Source: Swaminathania salitolerans
GTDB lineage: Bacteria; Pseudomonadota; Alphaproteobacteria; Acetobacterales; Acetobacteraceae
Assembly: GCF_025994315.1 (NCBI RefSeq)
Contig: NZ_BAQE01000025.1
Reading direction: 5' to 3' (one strand)
Length of the DNA: 64,000 bases
Shown here: one piece after another, positions 54,278 to 63,906 of the stretch
Layout: every line of letters begins with the position of its first letter
How positions within the stretch are numbered: the stretch's first letter is position 1
Position numbers and translations under genes: made by a program
Notes under the pieces: model-generated
Databases searched by the model: none
Told to the model about the DNA's origin: nothing
The model's input: only the letters and a program-made list of their open reading frames with translations

Positions 54278-55732
54278 ATGGACATGAACGGCTGGCGCCT
54301 CGCCGGAGCCGCACTGAGTTTCGCCGTTCAGGTCGTCTTCATCGGTCGCGCGCTCCTTCGCCCGCATCGTCAGCCCGCCTCGCGCGTGGCCTGGGTCGCG
54401 ATCATCGCAGCTCTGCCCGTGCTCGGAACGCTCGCCTATCTTGCGCTTGGCGAGACGAATATGGGCAAGGCGCTCGTCGCGCGGATCCGTGCCGCCCGGG
54501 ACCTCCTCCCCATTCCCGGCAAGAGTTCCGATGCGCTGATCGATGCAGAGGGGAAATACCATCTGCCGCCACGTCAGGCGCCGCTCTTTCGCGTCGGCCA
54601 GTCCGTCAGCGGTTATCCGCCCGAGGGGGGAAACCGGGCCACGCTCCTTGCGGATTCCGATTCCGCCATCGATGCCATGGCGAGGGATATCGATTCCGCT
54701 ACGGCGCATGTGCATATCTGCTTCTATATCTGGCTTGCCGATACGAACGGCATGAAGATCGTCGAGGCGATCTGCCGTGCGGCAGCCAGAGGGGTCACCT
54801 GTCGTGTCATGGCGGACGATCTCGGTTCCCGGCGGCTGATCCGTCACGCGGCCTGGCGCCGCATGGAAGAGGCCGGAGCGCATCTCGTCCGGGCGATGCC
54901 GCTCGGAAACATCCTGACCTGGCCGCTTCATGGCCGGATGGATATGCGAAACCATCGCAAGATCGTGGTGATCGACAACCGCGTCACCTATTGCGGCAGT
55001 CAGAACTGCGCGGACCCGGCCTTCCGGATCAAGGCGCGTTTTGCCCCCTGGGTCGATATCATGACCCGGTTCGAAGGGCCGGTCGTCATGCAGAACCAGC
55101 ATCTTTTCGCAACGAACTGGATGGCGCATACGGATGAGGATCTGCGCGCGATTCTTGCAGCCACCCCTGTGTGCGAAGAGGGTGGTTTCGTCGCCCAGGT
55201 CATCGGCACGAGCGCTGCCGTGCGCTATGCCGCCATGCCCGAGGTTTTCGTCTCGCTCATGAATGCCGCCGCGAACGAGCTGACCGTGACCACACCGTAT
55301 TACGTCCCGGACGAGCCGATCCAGGCAGCGTTATGCGCTGCTGCCAGACGCGGCGTGAAAACCACCCTGACCGTACCCGCCCGGAACGATTCCTGGATCG
55401 TCGCCGGGGCGAGCCGGAGCTATTACGAGGAATTGCTGGATGCCGGCGTGCGGATCTATGAATATCCGCACGGTCTGCTGCATACGAAGGCCCTCGTATT
55501 CGATGGCGAGATGGGACTGATCGGCTCCGCCAATCTGGACCGTCGCAGCTTCGACCTGAATTTCGAGAACAATATTCTCTTTGCCGACAGGGATTTCGCG
55601 CATCGGATCCGCGAGCGGCAGGAGCGCTATATCGCGGCCTCGGTCGAGATCATGCCGGAAGAGGTGCGGGCCTGGCCGTGGTACCGGCGGCTATGGAACA
55701 ATGCCCTCGCCATGATCGGTCCGGTCCTCTGA
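54278..55732 (+). CDS. cls: Cardiolipin synthase (PLD superfamily)
   Basis: The 484-residue protein has two N-terminal membrane helices (about 8-26, 38-57) and two phospholipase-D HKD motifs: 'NHRKIVVIDNRVTYCGSQN' (first) and 'LLHTKALVFDGEMGLIGSANLD' in pieces (second). It makes cardiolipin from phosphatidylglycerol in the inner membrane. ATG 54278 with a second in-frame ATG at 54284; the AGGAGG is 12 bases away. It is convergent with pabC, 9 bp apart. Confidence 0.93.
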   Translation: MDMNGWRLAGAALSFAVQVVFIGRALLRPHRQPASRVAWVAIIAALPVLGTLAYLALGETNMGKALVARIRAARDLLPIPGKSSDALIDAEGKYHLPPRQAPLFRVGQSVSGYPPEGGNRATLLADSDSAIDAMARDIDSATAHVHICFYIWLADTNGMKIVEAICRAAARGVTCRVMADDLGSRRLIRHAAWRRMEEAGAHLVRAMPLGNILTWPLHGRMDMRNHRKIVVIDNRVTYCGSQNCADPAFRIKARFAPWVDIMTRFEGPVVMQNQHLFATNWMAHTDEDLRAILAATPVCEEGGFVAQVIGTSAAVRYAAMPEVFVSLMNAAANELTVTTPYYVPDEPIQAALCAAARRGVKTTLTVPARNDSWIVAGASRSYYEELLDAGVRIYEYPHGLLHTKALVFDGEMGLIGSANLDRRSFDLNFENNILFADRDFAHRIRERQERYIAASVEIMPEEVRAWPWYRRLWNNALAMIGPVL

Positions 55733-55741
55733 TCGCTCCGG

Positions 55742-56545
55742 TCAGGCATCGCCATAGAGCGTTTCGCGCATCCGGTCAGACCATTCCGGAGCGTCATCGA
55801 GCGAAACCCGGCCCACGCTCTGCACCCTGCGCAGGGCAAGGGCATTGACGAGCCAGGCGGCGCGGGCCGATTCCAGAGCCTCCAGATCCAGACGTCCTTC
55901 CCGGCAGTGTCCGGTCTCGAGCAGACGCGCGCGCGCCAGACCGCAGAGCGCGCCGTCCGAAAGGGGCGGGGTTACCAGCCCGTCTTGCGTGAGGACGACC
56001 AGATTTGCGGCACTCGCCTCGGCCAGATGCGTGCCGTCCTGGCTCATCAGCAGCGCATCGTCGAATCCCGCCTCCCCGGCCTCGATACGGGCAAGGATCT
56101 GCGGCAGGTAGTTCAGATGCTTGATGCGGCTCAGCGGCGAATTCCCATCCCGGCGATAGCGGCTGGGCATGAGGCGACACGGCCCCGGATCGGCCATGGG
56201 CGGTGTCTGGGTCACAAGAAGAGTGGGGCGCGGCTCCGACGGAGGCAGAAGCCCGCGCGGACCCGGCCCCCGGGTCAGGGTGAGACGCAGCGCACCCGAC
56301 GACGCGCCGTTTTCGGCGATCACCCTGCAGACCGCGCGGCGCAGGACCGGTTTCGGGGGGAGGGGAAGCCGCAGGAGTGCCGCCCCTTCGGCGAGACGCG
56401 CGAGATGATCCTCGAGCCGTGCGACATGGCCCGCAGCGAGGCGCATGGTCTCGAAAATGCCATCGCCCAGCAGGAGCCCGCGATCGCTCGCCGCGACCTG
56501 CGCCGTTTCCCCCGGGATAATCCGGTCGTCGAGCCAGGCCTTCAT
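55742..56545 (-). CDS. pabC: Aminodeoxychorismate lyase (class IV aminotransferase)
   Basis: The 267-residue protein is a fold-type IV PLP enzyme: 'DRGLLLGDGIFETMR' (about 21-35), 'SRIKHLNYL' with the PLP Lys, and 'LAEASAANLVVL'. Coupled to pabB (ATGA at 56542-56545), it is most simply 4-amino-4-deoxychorismate lyase in p-aminobenzoate/folate synthesis. D-amino acid or branched-chain aminotransferase would be the alternative without this context. Confidence 0.88.
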   Translation of the reverse strand: MKAWLDDRIIPGETAQVAASDRGLLLGDGIFETMRLAAGHVARLEDHLARLAEGAALLRLPLPPKPVLRRAVCRVIAENGASSGALRLTLTRGPGPRGLLPPSEPRPTLLVTQTPPMADPGPCRLMPSRYRRDGNSPLSRIKHLNYLPQILARIEAGEAGFDDALLMSQDGTHLAEASAANLVVLTQDGLVTPPLSDGALCGLARARLLETGHCREGRLDLEALESARAAWLVNALALRRVQSVGRVSLDDAPEWSDRMRETLYGDA

Positions 56546-57870
56546 GCCCCGAAGGCCCGCAGGAACGGCGCGGCCTTGAGGCACATCTCCCGGTATTCCC
56601 GCTCAGGATCGGACAGGGTCGTGATGCCTCCTCCTACACCGAGGGTCAGGGCTCCCCGCGTCATGGAAAGGGAGCGGATGATCACGCTGCTGTCGAGCGC
56701 GCCATCCGCGCCGATCCGGAAGAGGCTGCCGCAATAGGCACCGCGCGACGATGCCTCGACGCCATCGATGACCCTGAGCGCCTGATGTTTCGGCGCGCCT
56801 GTGACCGACCCGGGGGGAAGGCAGCGTTTCAGAAGGGCGAGGGCATCGAGACCCGGAGCGAGATGCGCCGTCACCGAGGATACCAGATGATGCACATGGG
56901 CAAACCTCTCGACAGCGCAGAAGACGGGAACCGCAACGGATCCGAGCCGGGCGGAGCGCCCGATATCGTTCCGCATCAGATCGGTGATCATGAGATTTTC
57001 GGCGCGCTCCTTCTCGTCCGACGACAGCGCGGCAGCAATCGCCCTGTCCTCGCCGGGCGAGCTGCCGAGCGGCGCCGTTCCCTTGATGGGGCGGGTCTCG
57101 ATCGTGCCATCTGCCTGCATCGAGACGAAACGCTCGACCGAGGCGCTCAGCAGCGCCTCATCCGGCATGTTCACGAAGGCGCCGAACGGGGCAGGAATGC
57201 AGCGGCGCAGTCCGCGATAGAGGTCGGACGGCGAGAGACGCGGATCGGAGCGCGCGCGCCATTGGGTCGTGAGATTGGCCTGGAAGACCTCGCCCGCGTC
57301 GATGCGCGAGACGATCTCCCGCACCGCGCGGCAATAGGCCTCGCGCCCCAGATCGGGCGAAAAGCCCAGACGGGGCAGAGGCGGTGCCGGCGGCGCAAAA
57401 CCGGGCGAGGCCCCAGGCAGGGCTCCGGGCAAGGCTCCGGGCAGGGCGACCGGTGGAGGCGCGTCGTAAGCGCTGCTCCAGTAGAGACGTCTGTCGAGAC
57501 GATCGAACACGAAGGCCCCGTCATAACGGGCCGCCACGAGACCGGGCCGCGAAGAGGGATGGCGAGAGACGATTCCCTCGAGCGCGAGACCGGCTTCATA
57601 GCGTGCAAGGCCGATCACCCCTCCGGAAAAGGGCAGGGGTCCCGGCCCGGTCTTCCGGGGCATCAGCGCGCCGAGCGCCGACCAGTCCTGCTTCAGGCTG
57701 TCGATCGCCCCCCTGGCCGTCAGTGTCGCGGAGGGATGACAGCAGAAAAACGACCAGCGCGCCCGTTCTCCCGGCTCGCCCCCGCTATCGAGGAGAACAC
57801 TCCACGGCATGTCGCCATAATGGGCGAGAAAGGCATCCGGATCGCGCCAGGGGAATTCCCTGAGCGTCAT
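56542..57870 (-). CDS. pabB: Aminodeoxychorismate synthase component I
   Basis: The 442-residue chorismate-binding enzyme has 'FQANLTTQW', 'SASVERFVSM', 'ETRPIKGTAP' (the PIKGT motif with the nucleophilic Lys that marks ADC synthase rather than anthranilate synthase) and 'AGTITGAPKH'-like 'PPGSVTGAPKHQAL'. A 12-bp repeat gives PGALPGALPGA in a loop near residue 145. It makes aminodeoxychorismate with a PabA glutaminase encoded elsewhere. Confidence 0.92.
   Translation of the reverse strand: MTLREFPWRDPDAFLAHYGDMPWSVLLDSGGEPGERARWSFFCCHPSATLTARGAIDSLKQDWSALGALMPRKTGPGPLPFSGGVIGLARYEAGLALEGIVSRHPSSRPGLVAARYDGAFVFDRLDRRLYWSSAYDAPPPVALPGALPGALPGASPGFAPPAPPLPRLGFSPDLGREAYCRAVREIVSRIDAGEVFQANLTTQWRARSDPRLSPSDLYRGLRRCIPAPFGAFVNMPDEALLSASVERFVSMQADGTIETRPIKGTAPLGSSPGEDRAIAAALSSDEKERAENLMITDLMRNDIGRSARLGSVAVPVFCAVERFAHVHHLVSSVTAHLAPGLDALALLKRCLPPGSVTGAPKHQALRVIDGVEASSRGAYCGSLFRIGADGALDSSVIIRSLSMTRGALTLGVGGGITTLSDPEREYREMCLKAAPFLRAFGA
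57417..57452. repeat. 12-bp tandem repeat in pabB
   Basis: Three 12-bp units (57417-57428, 57429-57440, 57441-57452, the third diverged) encode the Pro-Gly-Ala-Leu loop insertion of PabB on the minus strand. Confidence 0.75.
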
Positions 57871-58096
57871 GACGTGACGGGGAATGCGGGGAGACGGGCC
57901 GCCGCGCCGCTTCGCGACGTCGTCTCCGCTCCGCAGTTCGTCCCGCCATCTGACCCGGAGGGTGTTGGCAGGAAGGGACAGGAAGCGTGACGCGACAGGG
58001 ACATGAAACGCCCTTACCGCGCAGCGTGCCGCACGTCCATGACCGAGTCGTGATCGGGTCGTGATCCGGTCGCGCCGGGCGGCCCCGGTCGCGGTC

Positions 58097-59050
58097 TCAG
58101 GTATTATAGGGCGCGATGGTCCTGAAGCCGTAGGTCACGTAATCCGTGGTCATTCTGCCTTTTTCCACGCGGACGTTCAGAAAGCCTTCCGGCGTCCCCA
58201 GACGGGTGCCGTGCCACCAGTTTCCGCTCACCGCACCGCCGGTCACATAGGGGACGCCGTGCCATGTGACAGTCTCGAGCACATGGGTATGACCCTGCAG
58301 GACGCCGATCACGTTAAAATGGTCGAACAGATCGATGAGCGTATGGGCATTCTTGACCCGTGTTCCCTGACGCAGGGGCGCCTTGCTCGGCGGAGGGCCG
58401 TATTCCTCGACGGCGGTCACGAGCGGTATGTGGGTCGAGACGATCACAGGTGTGCCGACGGGCATCGCGAGCAGGTCATGGAGCAGCCATTCCTGCTGTT
58501 TCGGATCGATATAGCCTTCGTAATGCCGATCTTCCGTGATCCCGATCGAATCCAGCACCACGAAATGAACGCCCTTGTGATCGAAGGAATAATAAGGCGC
58601 ACCGAAATTGTCGGAATAATATTTCTTGCCGTAAAGCGGATCGGTCGGGGCGATGCCGCTCTCGGTATAGATGCCCATGCAGTCGTGATTGCCGATCGTG
58701 TTATGGACCTGATGGCCCAGCGTATCGGCTGTCTGCTTGTACAGATCCATCAGGCTCAGCGCCCGCGTTTTAGGAACCCCCAGCGCATCGAAGACGTGAT
58801 CTCCGCCCTGGATCGTGAAATCGGCATTCATCCGGCGTACCTGCCGGAAGCAGTCGAGACATCCCTTGGACGCGTTGAGTTCGGGCTGGATATGGGTGTC
58901 GGTGAGGAACACGAAGCTGAAAGCCTCGTGGGCACGCATGGCGGGGCGCTCGGGTGCCAGGGCCCAGGCACGCTTGCCGGAGCCGAGGGTTCCTGCAGCG
59001 AGACCGGACAGGGCGGCTGAACGGAGAAAATGGCGTCTGGGAAGGAGCAT
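58097..59050 (-). CDS. Tat-exported metallophosphoesterase
   Basis: The 317-residue protein has a twin-arginine signal ('LPRRHFLRSAALSGLAAG') and the calcineurin-like motifs 'FVFLTDTHIQ' (DxH), 'QGGDHVFD' (GDxxxD-type), 'TIGNHDCM' (GNHD), 'VSTHIPLV' and 'LQGHTHVLE' (GHxH). It would be a periplasmic dinuclear-metal phosphoesterase; the substrate is unknown. ATG 59050 is chosen by the signal peptide and AAGG at 8 bases; an upstream extension is not signal-like. Confidence 0.9.
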   Translation of the reverse strand: MLLPRRHFLRSAALSGLAAGTLGSGKRAWALAPERPAMRAHEAFSFVFLTDTHIQPELNASKGCLDCFRQVRRMNADFTIQGGDHVFDALGVPKTRALSLMDLYKQTADTLGHQVHNTIGNHDCMGIYTESGIAPTDPLYGKKYYSDNFGAPYYSFDHKGVHFVVLDSIGITEDRHYEGYIDPKQQEWLLHDLLAMPVGTPVIVSTHIPLVTAVEEYGPPPSKAPLRQGTRVKNAHTLIDLFDHFNVIGVLQGHTHVLETVTWHGVPYVTGGAVSGNWWHGTRLGTPEGFLNVRVEKGRMTTDYVTYGFRTIAPYNT

Positions 59051-59375
59051 GATCGGGCCTTTGCGGGTCTTGGAAACCTGAACGAATGGCCTTTTCCTAG
59101 AGGATCGGATCCCGATGATGGGTGAAGTTTCCATTACAGGGGCAGAACGGGCGAGTCGCTTCGGTCAGTTTTCCGTGAGGCACCGGAAATGCCGACAGGG
59201 CGATACCGGTCCGCTGCCGGCCCGGTCATTCCGTGCCCTGCCTTTCGGTGCCCGGCCATTCGATGAAGGAAGCGGGGCACAGGACAGACGAGACGAGGGA
59301 TAGGGCATTGACGCGGCCCGTCCCGCCGGTTCGTTATGGACTCATTGCGACGCGATCCGGGATGAGGAGCCAGAC

Positions 59376-61220
59376 ATGGCGATGGGGCGAAAGACGGGGC
59401 TTTGTCTCCTCGGGGCGATGATGGTTGCAGCCGGCAGCGCGAGGGCTGCCGTGCCGGGCCAGGACCCCGCGCAACAGACGGACGACGTCCGGCAACTGGT
59501 TTCCGATTACGATCGCTTCAGCGCTGCGCTCGATCCCGTTTCGGCGGCAACGCGCGGCGATCCCGTGGCAGCCGAACACTGGCCTGACGATTCCCCCCAT
59601 GCGGAGGAGGCCCGGCATCGCGAGCGTCTGGCGTTTCGTGCCCGGCTGGCCCGTCTCGATCCGTCCCGACTGGCAGGGGAAGACCGGCTCAATATCCGCC
59701 TCATGAGCTGGGAAAACGATCTGGCTCTGGAAGGCGCACGTTTCGATACCGCCCGGATCCCTTTCACCAGTGACGAGGGGTTCTGGCTCGAAACAGGATA
59801 TGCCGCCGATAATACGCCGCTTCGCACCGAAGCGGATGCGAATCACTGGCTGGTGCGCATGTCGCGCGTCCCGGATTATTACGATCAGCAGATCGAGAAC
59901 ATGCGTCGCGGAATCAGGACGGGTTTCGTCCAGCCGCGTCTGATTGCCGAGATCGCCGTGCGGGCGACGAAGGCGCTCGCCGCCCTTCCCGAACAGGACA
60001 ATGCAGCGCTCCGACCCTTTCGCACCCTGCCCGGATCCTTGCCCGGGCCGACCCGTTCGGCCCTGATCCGCAAGGCGCAGCAGATCGTTCACGAACGGAT
60101 CAAGCCGGCAGAGCGCAAACTCGCGCGGTTTTTCGCCGATACGTATCTTCCGGCCAGCCGGACCGCTCTGGGGGCATCCTCCCTGCCGGATGGCCGCGCC
60201 TATTATGCCTGGCTGGTCAAGGAGCAGACCACGACCGACATGACGCCGGATCAGATTTTCGATCTGGGTCAGTCCGAGATCGCGCGGCTTCACCGGGAGA
60301 TGCAGCAGCAGATGGATGCTGTCGGATTCAAGGGCAATTTTCATGCCTTCGTCGCTCATCTGAAGGCCGATCCGCGCTTTTACGTCCATACGCGTGAGGC
60401 GCTTCTCGAAAAGGCGAGTTTCCTCGCGAAGAAGATCGACGGTCAACTGCCTCATATCATCGGAAAACTGCCGCGCCTGACCTATGGCGTGCGCGAGGTT
60501 CCCAGAGCGATCGAAGACGGATACACGACCGGGCGCTACGATCCGGGCAGTCCGGCGCTCGGGATTTCCGGGGGGCTGATGATCAATACCTCCCATCTCG
60601 ACCAGCGCCCCCTGTACGAGCTTCCCTCTCTCGTCGCGCATGAGGGGGTGCCGGGGCATCACATCCAGATCGCGCTCGCGCAGGAAATGTCGGATCTGCC
60701 GGGATTTCGCCGCGATTACGCCACGACGGCCTTTGTCGAAGGCTGGGCGCTCTATTCCGAGCGTCTGGTCGGCGAGATCGGCCTTTATCCCTCGCCCTAT
60801 GAACGCTTCGGCATGTTGTCGATGGAAATGTGGCGCGCCTGTCGTCTGGTGATGGATGTGGGATTGCACTGGAAGAACTGGTCGCGCGACCGGGCAGTGG
60901 CCTGCCTGCGGGACAATACGGCGCTTGCCGGGAAAAACATACAGAACGAGACCAATCGCTATATTTCCTGGCCGGGTCAGGCGCTCGGCTACAAGATCGG
61001 AGAGCTTACCCTGCTCTCCCTGCGGCAGGAGGCCGAACGCGCGCTCGGCCCGCATTTCGACGAGCGTCGCTTCCATGATGTCATTCTCGATGAGGGGGCG
61101 ATGCCGATGTCGCTCCTGCGGCAACGGGTCAGAGACTGGATTGCGGCAGAACGGAGCGAAAGCGGATCGCGAATGTCCGAAGGCCCGAAAGACAGCGTGA
61201 AAAGGGAAATGGAGAAATGA
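59376..61220 (+). CDS. DUF885-family exported metallopeptidase-like protein
   Basis: The 614-residue protein has a signal peptide (about 1-24, 'AGSARAAVP') and the DUF885 pattern: 'LVSDYDRFSAALDPVSAATRGD', 'YDQQIENMRRGIRTGFVQPRL' and the zinc-binding 'HEGVPGHHIQI' (H422-H429) with a downstream 'FVEGWALYSERL'. It is a probable periplasmic zinc peptidase with unknown substrate. ATG 59376 follows GAGGAG at 6 bases. Confidence 0.9.
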   Translation: MAMGRKTGLCLLGAMMVAAGSARAAVPGQDPAQQTDDVRQLVSDYDRFSAALDPVSAATRGDPVAAEHWPDDSPHAEEARHRERLAFRARLARLDPSRLAGEDRLNIRLMSWENDLALEGARFDTARIPFTSDEGFWLETGYAADNTPLRTEADANHWLVRMSRVPDYYDQQIENMRRGIRTGFVQPRLIAEIAVRATKALAALPEQDNAALRPFRTLPGSLPGPTRSALIRKAQQIVHERIKPAERKLARFFADTYLPASRTALGASSLPDGRAYYAWLVKEQTTTDMTPDQIFDLGQSEIARLHREMQQQMDAVGFKGNFHAFVAHLKADPRFYVHTREALLEKASFLAKKIDGQLPHIIGKLPRLTYGVREVPRAIEDGYTTGRYDPGSPALGISGGLMINTSHLDQRPLYELPSLVAHEGVPGHHIQIALAQEMSDLPGFRRDYATTAFVEGWALYSERLVGEIGLYPSPYERFGMLSMEMWRACRLVMDVGLHWKNWSRDRAVACLRDNTALAGKNIQNETNRYISWPGQALGYKIGELTLLSLRQEAERALGPHFDERRFHDVILDEGAMPMSLLRQRVRDWIAAERSESGSRMSEGPKDSVKREMEK

Positions 61221-61235
61221 GAGAAGTTCTCATTT
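61215..61235 (+). terminator. Hairpin overlapping the DUF885 stop codon
   Basis: AAATGAGA (61215-61222) and TCTCATTT (61228-61235) form an 8-bp stem with a 5-base loop; an outer GGGAAAT/ATTTCCC extension is possible. It overlaps the stop and is not followed by a T-run, so termination is uncertain. Confidence 0.35.
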
Positions 61236-61464
61236 CCCGGAATGCCGAACCAGGCAAGCACGCTGCAATTTCGGTAGTAAACAGCATTTACAGGAAAGAG
61301 AAACGATATGATTTGACAGGATTGCAAGAGCTTATTGCGTTGAAGATCGTATTCCGACGATCTAGATACATGATGTCCTTTGCGGCATTTCGTCCCGTCT
61401 CCCCCTTCGGGAATATTCCTGCTCCCTGTGCTTCATCCAGATCAAAAAGGCGATAAGGCAGTCC

Positions 61465-62799
61465 ATGTCATCCGACTCTTCTGCATCCTCTTCCGTTTCT
61501 GACGTGGCCGCCCCCATCGGGGCCCCGGCACCCGCCGCCGCTCCCCCCGCGCCGCCTCAGGCGAAACCGGCGCCGACGCCCAACCCGTATATCCTGCCGC
61601 CCGACGTACCGACCAACGATGCCGGACAGGGGATCCATTTCGACTTCAACTGGGGCGCACGCGTGCTCATGCCGAAATGCCCCGAGGGGAAATGGCGTGC
61701 GACCCTGACCGATCTGGACAGCTCCACGATCATCTTCCAGGGCGAGCTGGAAGAGGGACATCTTTCCTCCACCAAGAAATTCTATATCCGCTTTGCTGTG
61801 GATGTCCGGCGCGTCTCGCCCGATGGAACCGAGACGCTCGTGCTGCATCACGAGTTCGACGCGCGCGGCAAGGTCGTTCTTGTCCAGCTGCCCGTCGGCA
61901 CGCTCGGCGATACGCTCGGCTGGTTTCCCTATGTCGCGCGTTTCGCAAGGCAGAGCGGCGCACGTGTGGTCTGTTGTCTCGCCGGGGTATTCATCCCCCT
62001 GTTCGCCAAGGAATATCCCGATATCGAACTCATGACCAAGGCGCAGTTCGAGGAGAGTCCCCTGCGACGCCTCGTTTACGCGACCTACAATATCGGTCTT
62101 TTCTTCGACGATCAGGACAATATCCATCAGCCCTGCGATTTCCGGTATGTCGGTCTGCATCGCACGGCGGGCTATATTCTGGGTGTCGATCCCACCGAGG
62201 AGCCTCCCCGGGTGGTCATCGAGGATGAATCCCGTCCGATCGAGGAGCCCTATGTCTGTATCGCGACCCAGGCATCGGCGCAGTGCAAATACTGGAACAA
62301 TCCCGGCGGCTGGCTCGGCGTCATCGATTTTCTCAAGAAGCGCGGCTATCGCGTCATCTGCATCGATCAGAAACCATTCAACGGCGCGGGGATCGTGTGG
62401 AACCAGATCCCGCACGGGGCGGAGGATCAGACCGGCAATCGTCCGCTGAGCGAGCGTGCGCGCTGGCTCAAACATGCCGATCTGTTCATCGGGCTGAGCT
62501 CGGGTCTTTCCTGGCTCTCATGGGCCGTGGGGACCAAAACGGTGATGATCTCAGGCTTCACTCATCCCAATAACGAATTCCACACGCCGTGGCGGGTCAT
62601 CAGCTGGCATTCCTGCCACTCCTGCTGGAACGACCCGCGTTTGATGTTCGATCACAACGATTTCCTGTGGTGCCCGCGCCATGCGAAAACGGATCGGCAA
62701 TTCGAGTGTTCGCGCCTTATATCCACCGACGTCGTGACCAAGAACGTCGCCGACGCGCTCGGAATAGCCCCCCCGGAGAAGGCTCCCGTCCAGGCATGA
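61465..62799 (+). CDS. Autotransporter strand-loop-strand O-heptosyltransferase (TibC/BAHT-like)
   Basis: The 444-residue protein has a Pro/Ala-rich N-terminal 45 residues, a beta-rich domain, then a GT-B glycosyltransferase part ('VQLPVGTLGDTLGWFPYVARFA', 'QASAQCKYWNNPGGW', 'DLFIGLSSGLSWLSWAVG'). The C-terminal four cysteines C384, C387 ('HSCHSCW'), C403 ('LWCPRH') and C415 match the ferric-ion site of TibC/BAHT heptosyltransferases. Those enzymes O-heptosylate AIDA-type repeats of autotransporter adhesins. ATG 61465 follows AAGG at 6 bases. The Hint/AIDA protein at 47077 is the obvious candidate substrate. Confidence 0.87.
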   Translation: MSSDSSASSSVSDVAAPIGAPAPAAAPPAPPQAKPAPTPNPYILPPDVPTNDAGQGIHFDFNWGARVLMPKCPEGKWRATLTDLDSSTIIFQGELEEGHLSSTKKFYIRFAVDVRRVSPDGTETLVLHHEFDARGKVVLVQLPVGTLGDTLGWFPYVARFARQSGARVVCCLAGVFIPLFAKEYPDIELMTKAQFEESPLRRLVYATYNIGLFFDDQDNIHQPCDFRYVGLHRTAGYILGVDPTEEPPRVVIEDESRPIEEPYVCIATQASAQCKYWNNPGGWLGVIDFLKKRGYRVICIDQKPFNGAGIVWNQIPHGAEDQTGNRPLSERARWLKHADLFIGLSSGLSWLSWAVGTKTVMISGFTHPNNEFHTPWRVISWHSCHSCWNDPRLMFDHNDFLWCPRHAKTDRQFECSRLISTDVVTKNVADALGIAPPEKAPVQA

Positions 62800-62931
62800 C
62801 GAGACCGCATTGCCGGAAGCCGCGTCCCGTTCGGGACGAGGCGCCGACCGGCTCCGCGGGACGCGGAAGGAGTTCTGTATCCCGAGGGGCTGACCGGTCA
62901 TCCACTCGATGATCCGGGGGAGCTTCTCCCC

Positions 62932-62996
62932 CTGAGAAAAATCCCCTCTGGGAAAAATCCCCCTAGGGAAATTCTCCCCTAGGGAAATCCTCCCCG
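62932..62996. repeat. 16-17-bp intergenic tandem repeat
   Basis: Four diverged units (62932-62947, 62948-62964, 62965-62980, 62981-62996) lie between the converging heptosyltransferase and mazG genes, each combining a purine-rich and a CCCC-rich half so that adjacent units can pair as hairpins. They may act as a terminator or be slippage products. Confidence 0.75.
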
Positions 62997-63002
62997 GCGG
63001 GT

Positions 63003-63839
63003 TTATCGCCTGAGGGCAATGGCTGCGTCGCTATCGCCCTCGGGGGCATCCTCTCCGGGCGAACGGTTCTCCAGACGGATCTTCGCCTGGCGCCAGAGCG
63101 CTTCCTGAGCCGCCAGATCGAGCGCGTCGAGCGAATGACCCCGCTCGGCGACCATGGCCTCCATGGCTTCGACGCGCCGGGTGAATTTGGCATTGCCGTG
63201 ACGCAGGCAGGCTTCCGGATCCAGGCCGAGTTTGCGGGCCAGACTCGCGACGGTGAACAGGACATCTCCGACCTCGTCTTCGAGACGCTTCCTGTCTCCG
63301 CCCGCCAGCTCGGCGCGCACCTCGTCCAGTTCTTCCTGGATCTTTCCGAGCACCTGCTCGGGCGTATCCCAGTCGAACCCGACCCGCGCCGCCCGTTTGC
63401 CGAGTTTTTCCGCGCGCAGCAGGGCCGGAAGTGCGGGGGCGATACCCGCCAGAATGCCGTATTCCGCGCGAACGGCGCGTTCCGTCTGCTTGTCCTGTTC
63501 CCATCGGTCGGGATCTGCCGAAGCCCCGGCAAAGACATGCGGATGACGGCGGATCATCTTGTCGCCGATCCTGCGCGCGATCTCGGCAAGGTCGAAACGT
63601 CCAGCCTCCTCGGCGATGCGCGCCTGATAGACGACCTGAAGAAGCAGGTCGCCGAGTTCGTCCGGAAGTCCGTCCCAGTCCTCGCGCGTAACGCAGTCGA
63701 GAATTTCATAGGCTTCCTCGATCGCGAACGGGGCGATCGTTTCGTGGGTCTGGACGCGATCCCATGGACAGCCTTTTTCGGGGTCGCGCAGACGGGCCAT
63801 GATGGAAACCAGTCGGTCTATTTCCTGTGCTGCTTTCAA
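63003..63839 (-). CDS. mazG: MazG nucleoside triphosphate pyrophosphohydrolase
   Basis: The 278-residue protein has two MazG domains: 'CPWDRVQTHETIAPFAIEEAYEI' with 'DELGDLLLQVVY' (EExxE and ExxD metal motifs), and a second 'IQEELDEVRAEL' with 'LEDEVGDVLFTVASLARKLG'. It hydrolyses NTPs to NMPs and pyrophosphate. It starts with TTG at 63839 (GGAG at 8 bases); the first ATG at 63800 would cut the conserved N-terminus. The C-terminal 25 residues are low-complexity. Confidence 0.92.
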   Translation of the reverse strand: MKAAQEIDRLVSIMARLRDPEKGCPWDRVQTHETIAPFAIEEAYEILDCVTREDWDGLPDELGDLLLQVVYQARIAEEAGRFDLAEIARRIGDKMIRRHPHVFAGASADPDRWEQDKQTERAVRAEYGILAGIAPALPALLRAEKLGKRAARVGFDWDTPEQVLGKIQEELDEVRAELAGGDRKRLEDEVGDVLFTVASLARKLGLDPEACLRHGNAKFTRRVEAMEAMVAERGHSLDALDLAAQEALWRQAKIRLENRSPGEDAPEGDSDAAIALRR

Positions 63840-63906
63840 CGCGGATACTCCGGAGGGATGGGGATCGTGAACGAAGTATCGTTATGTCCGGCGCGCTTGT
63901 CGCCGT

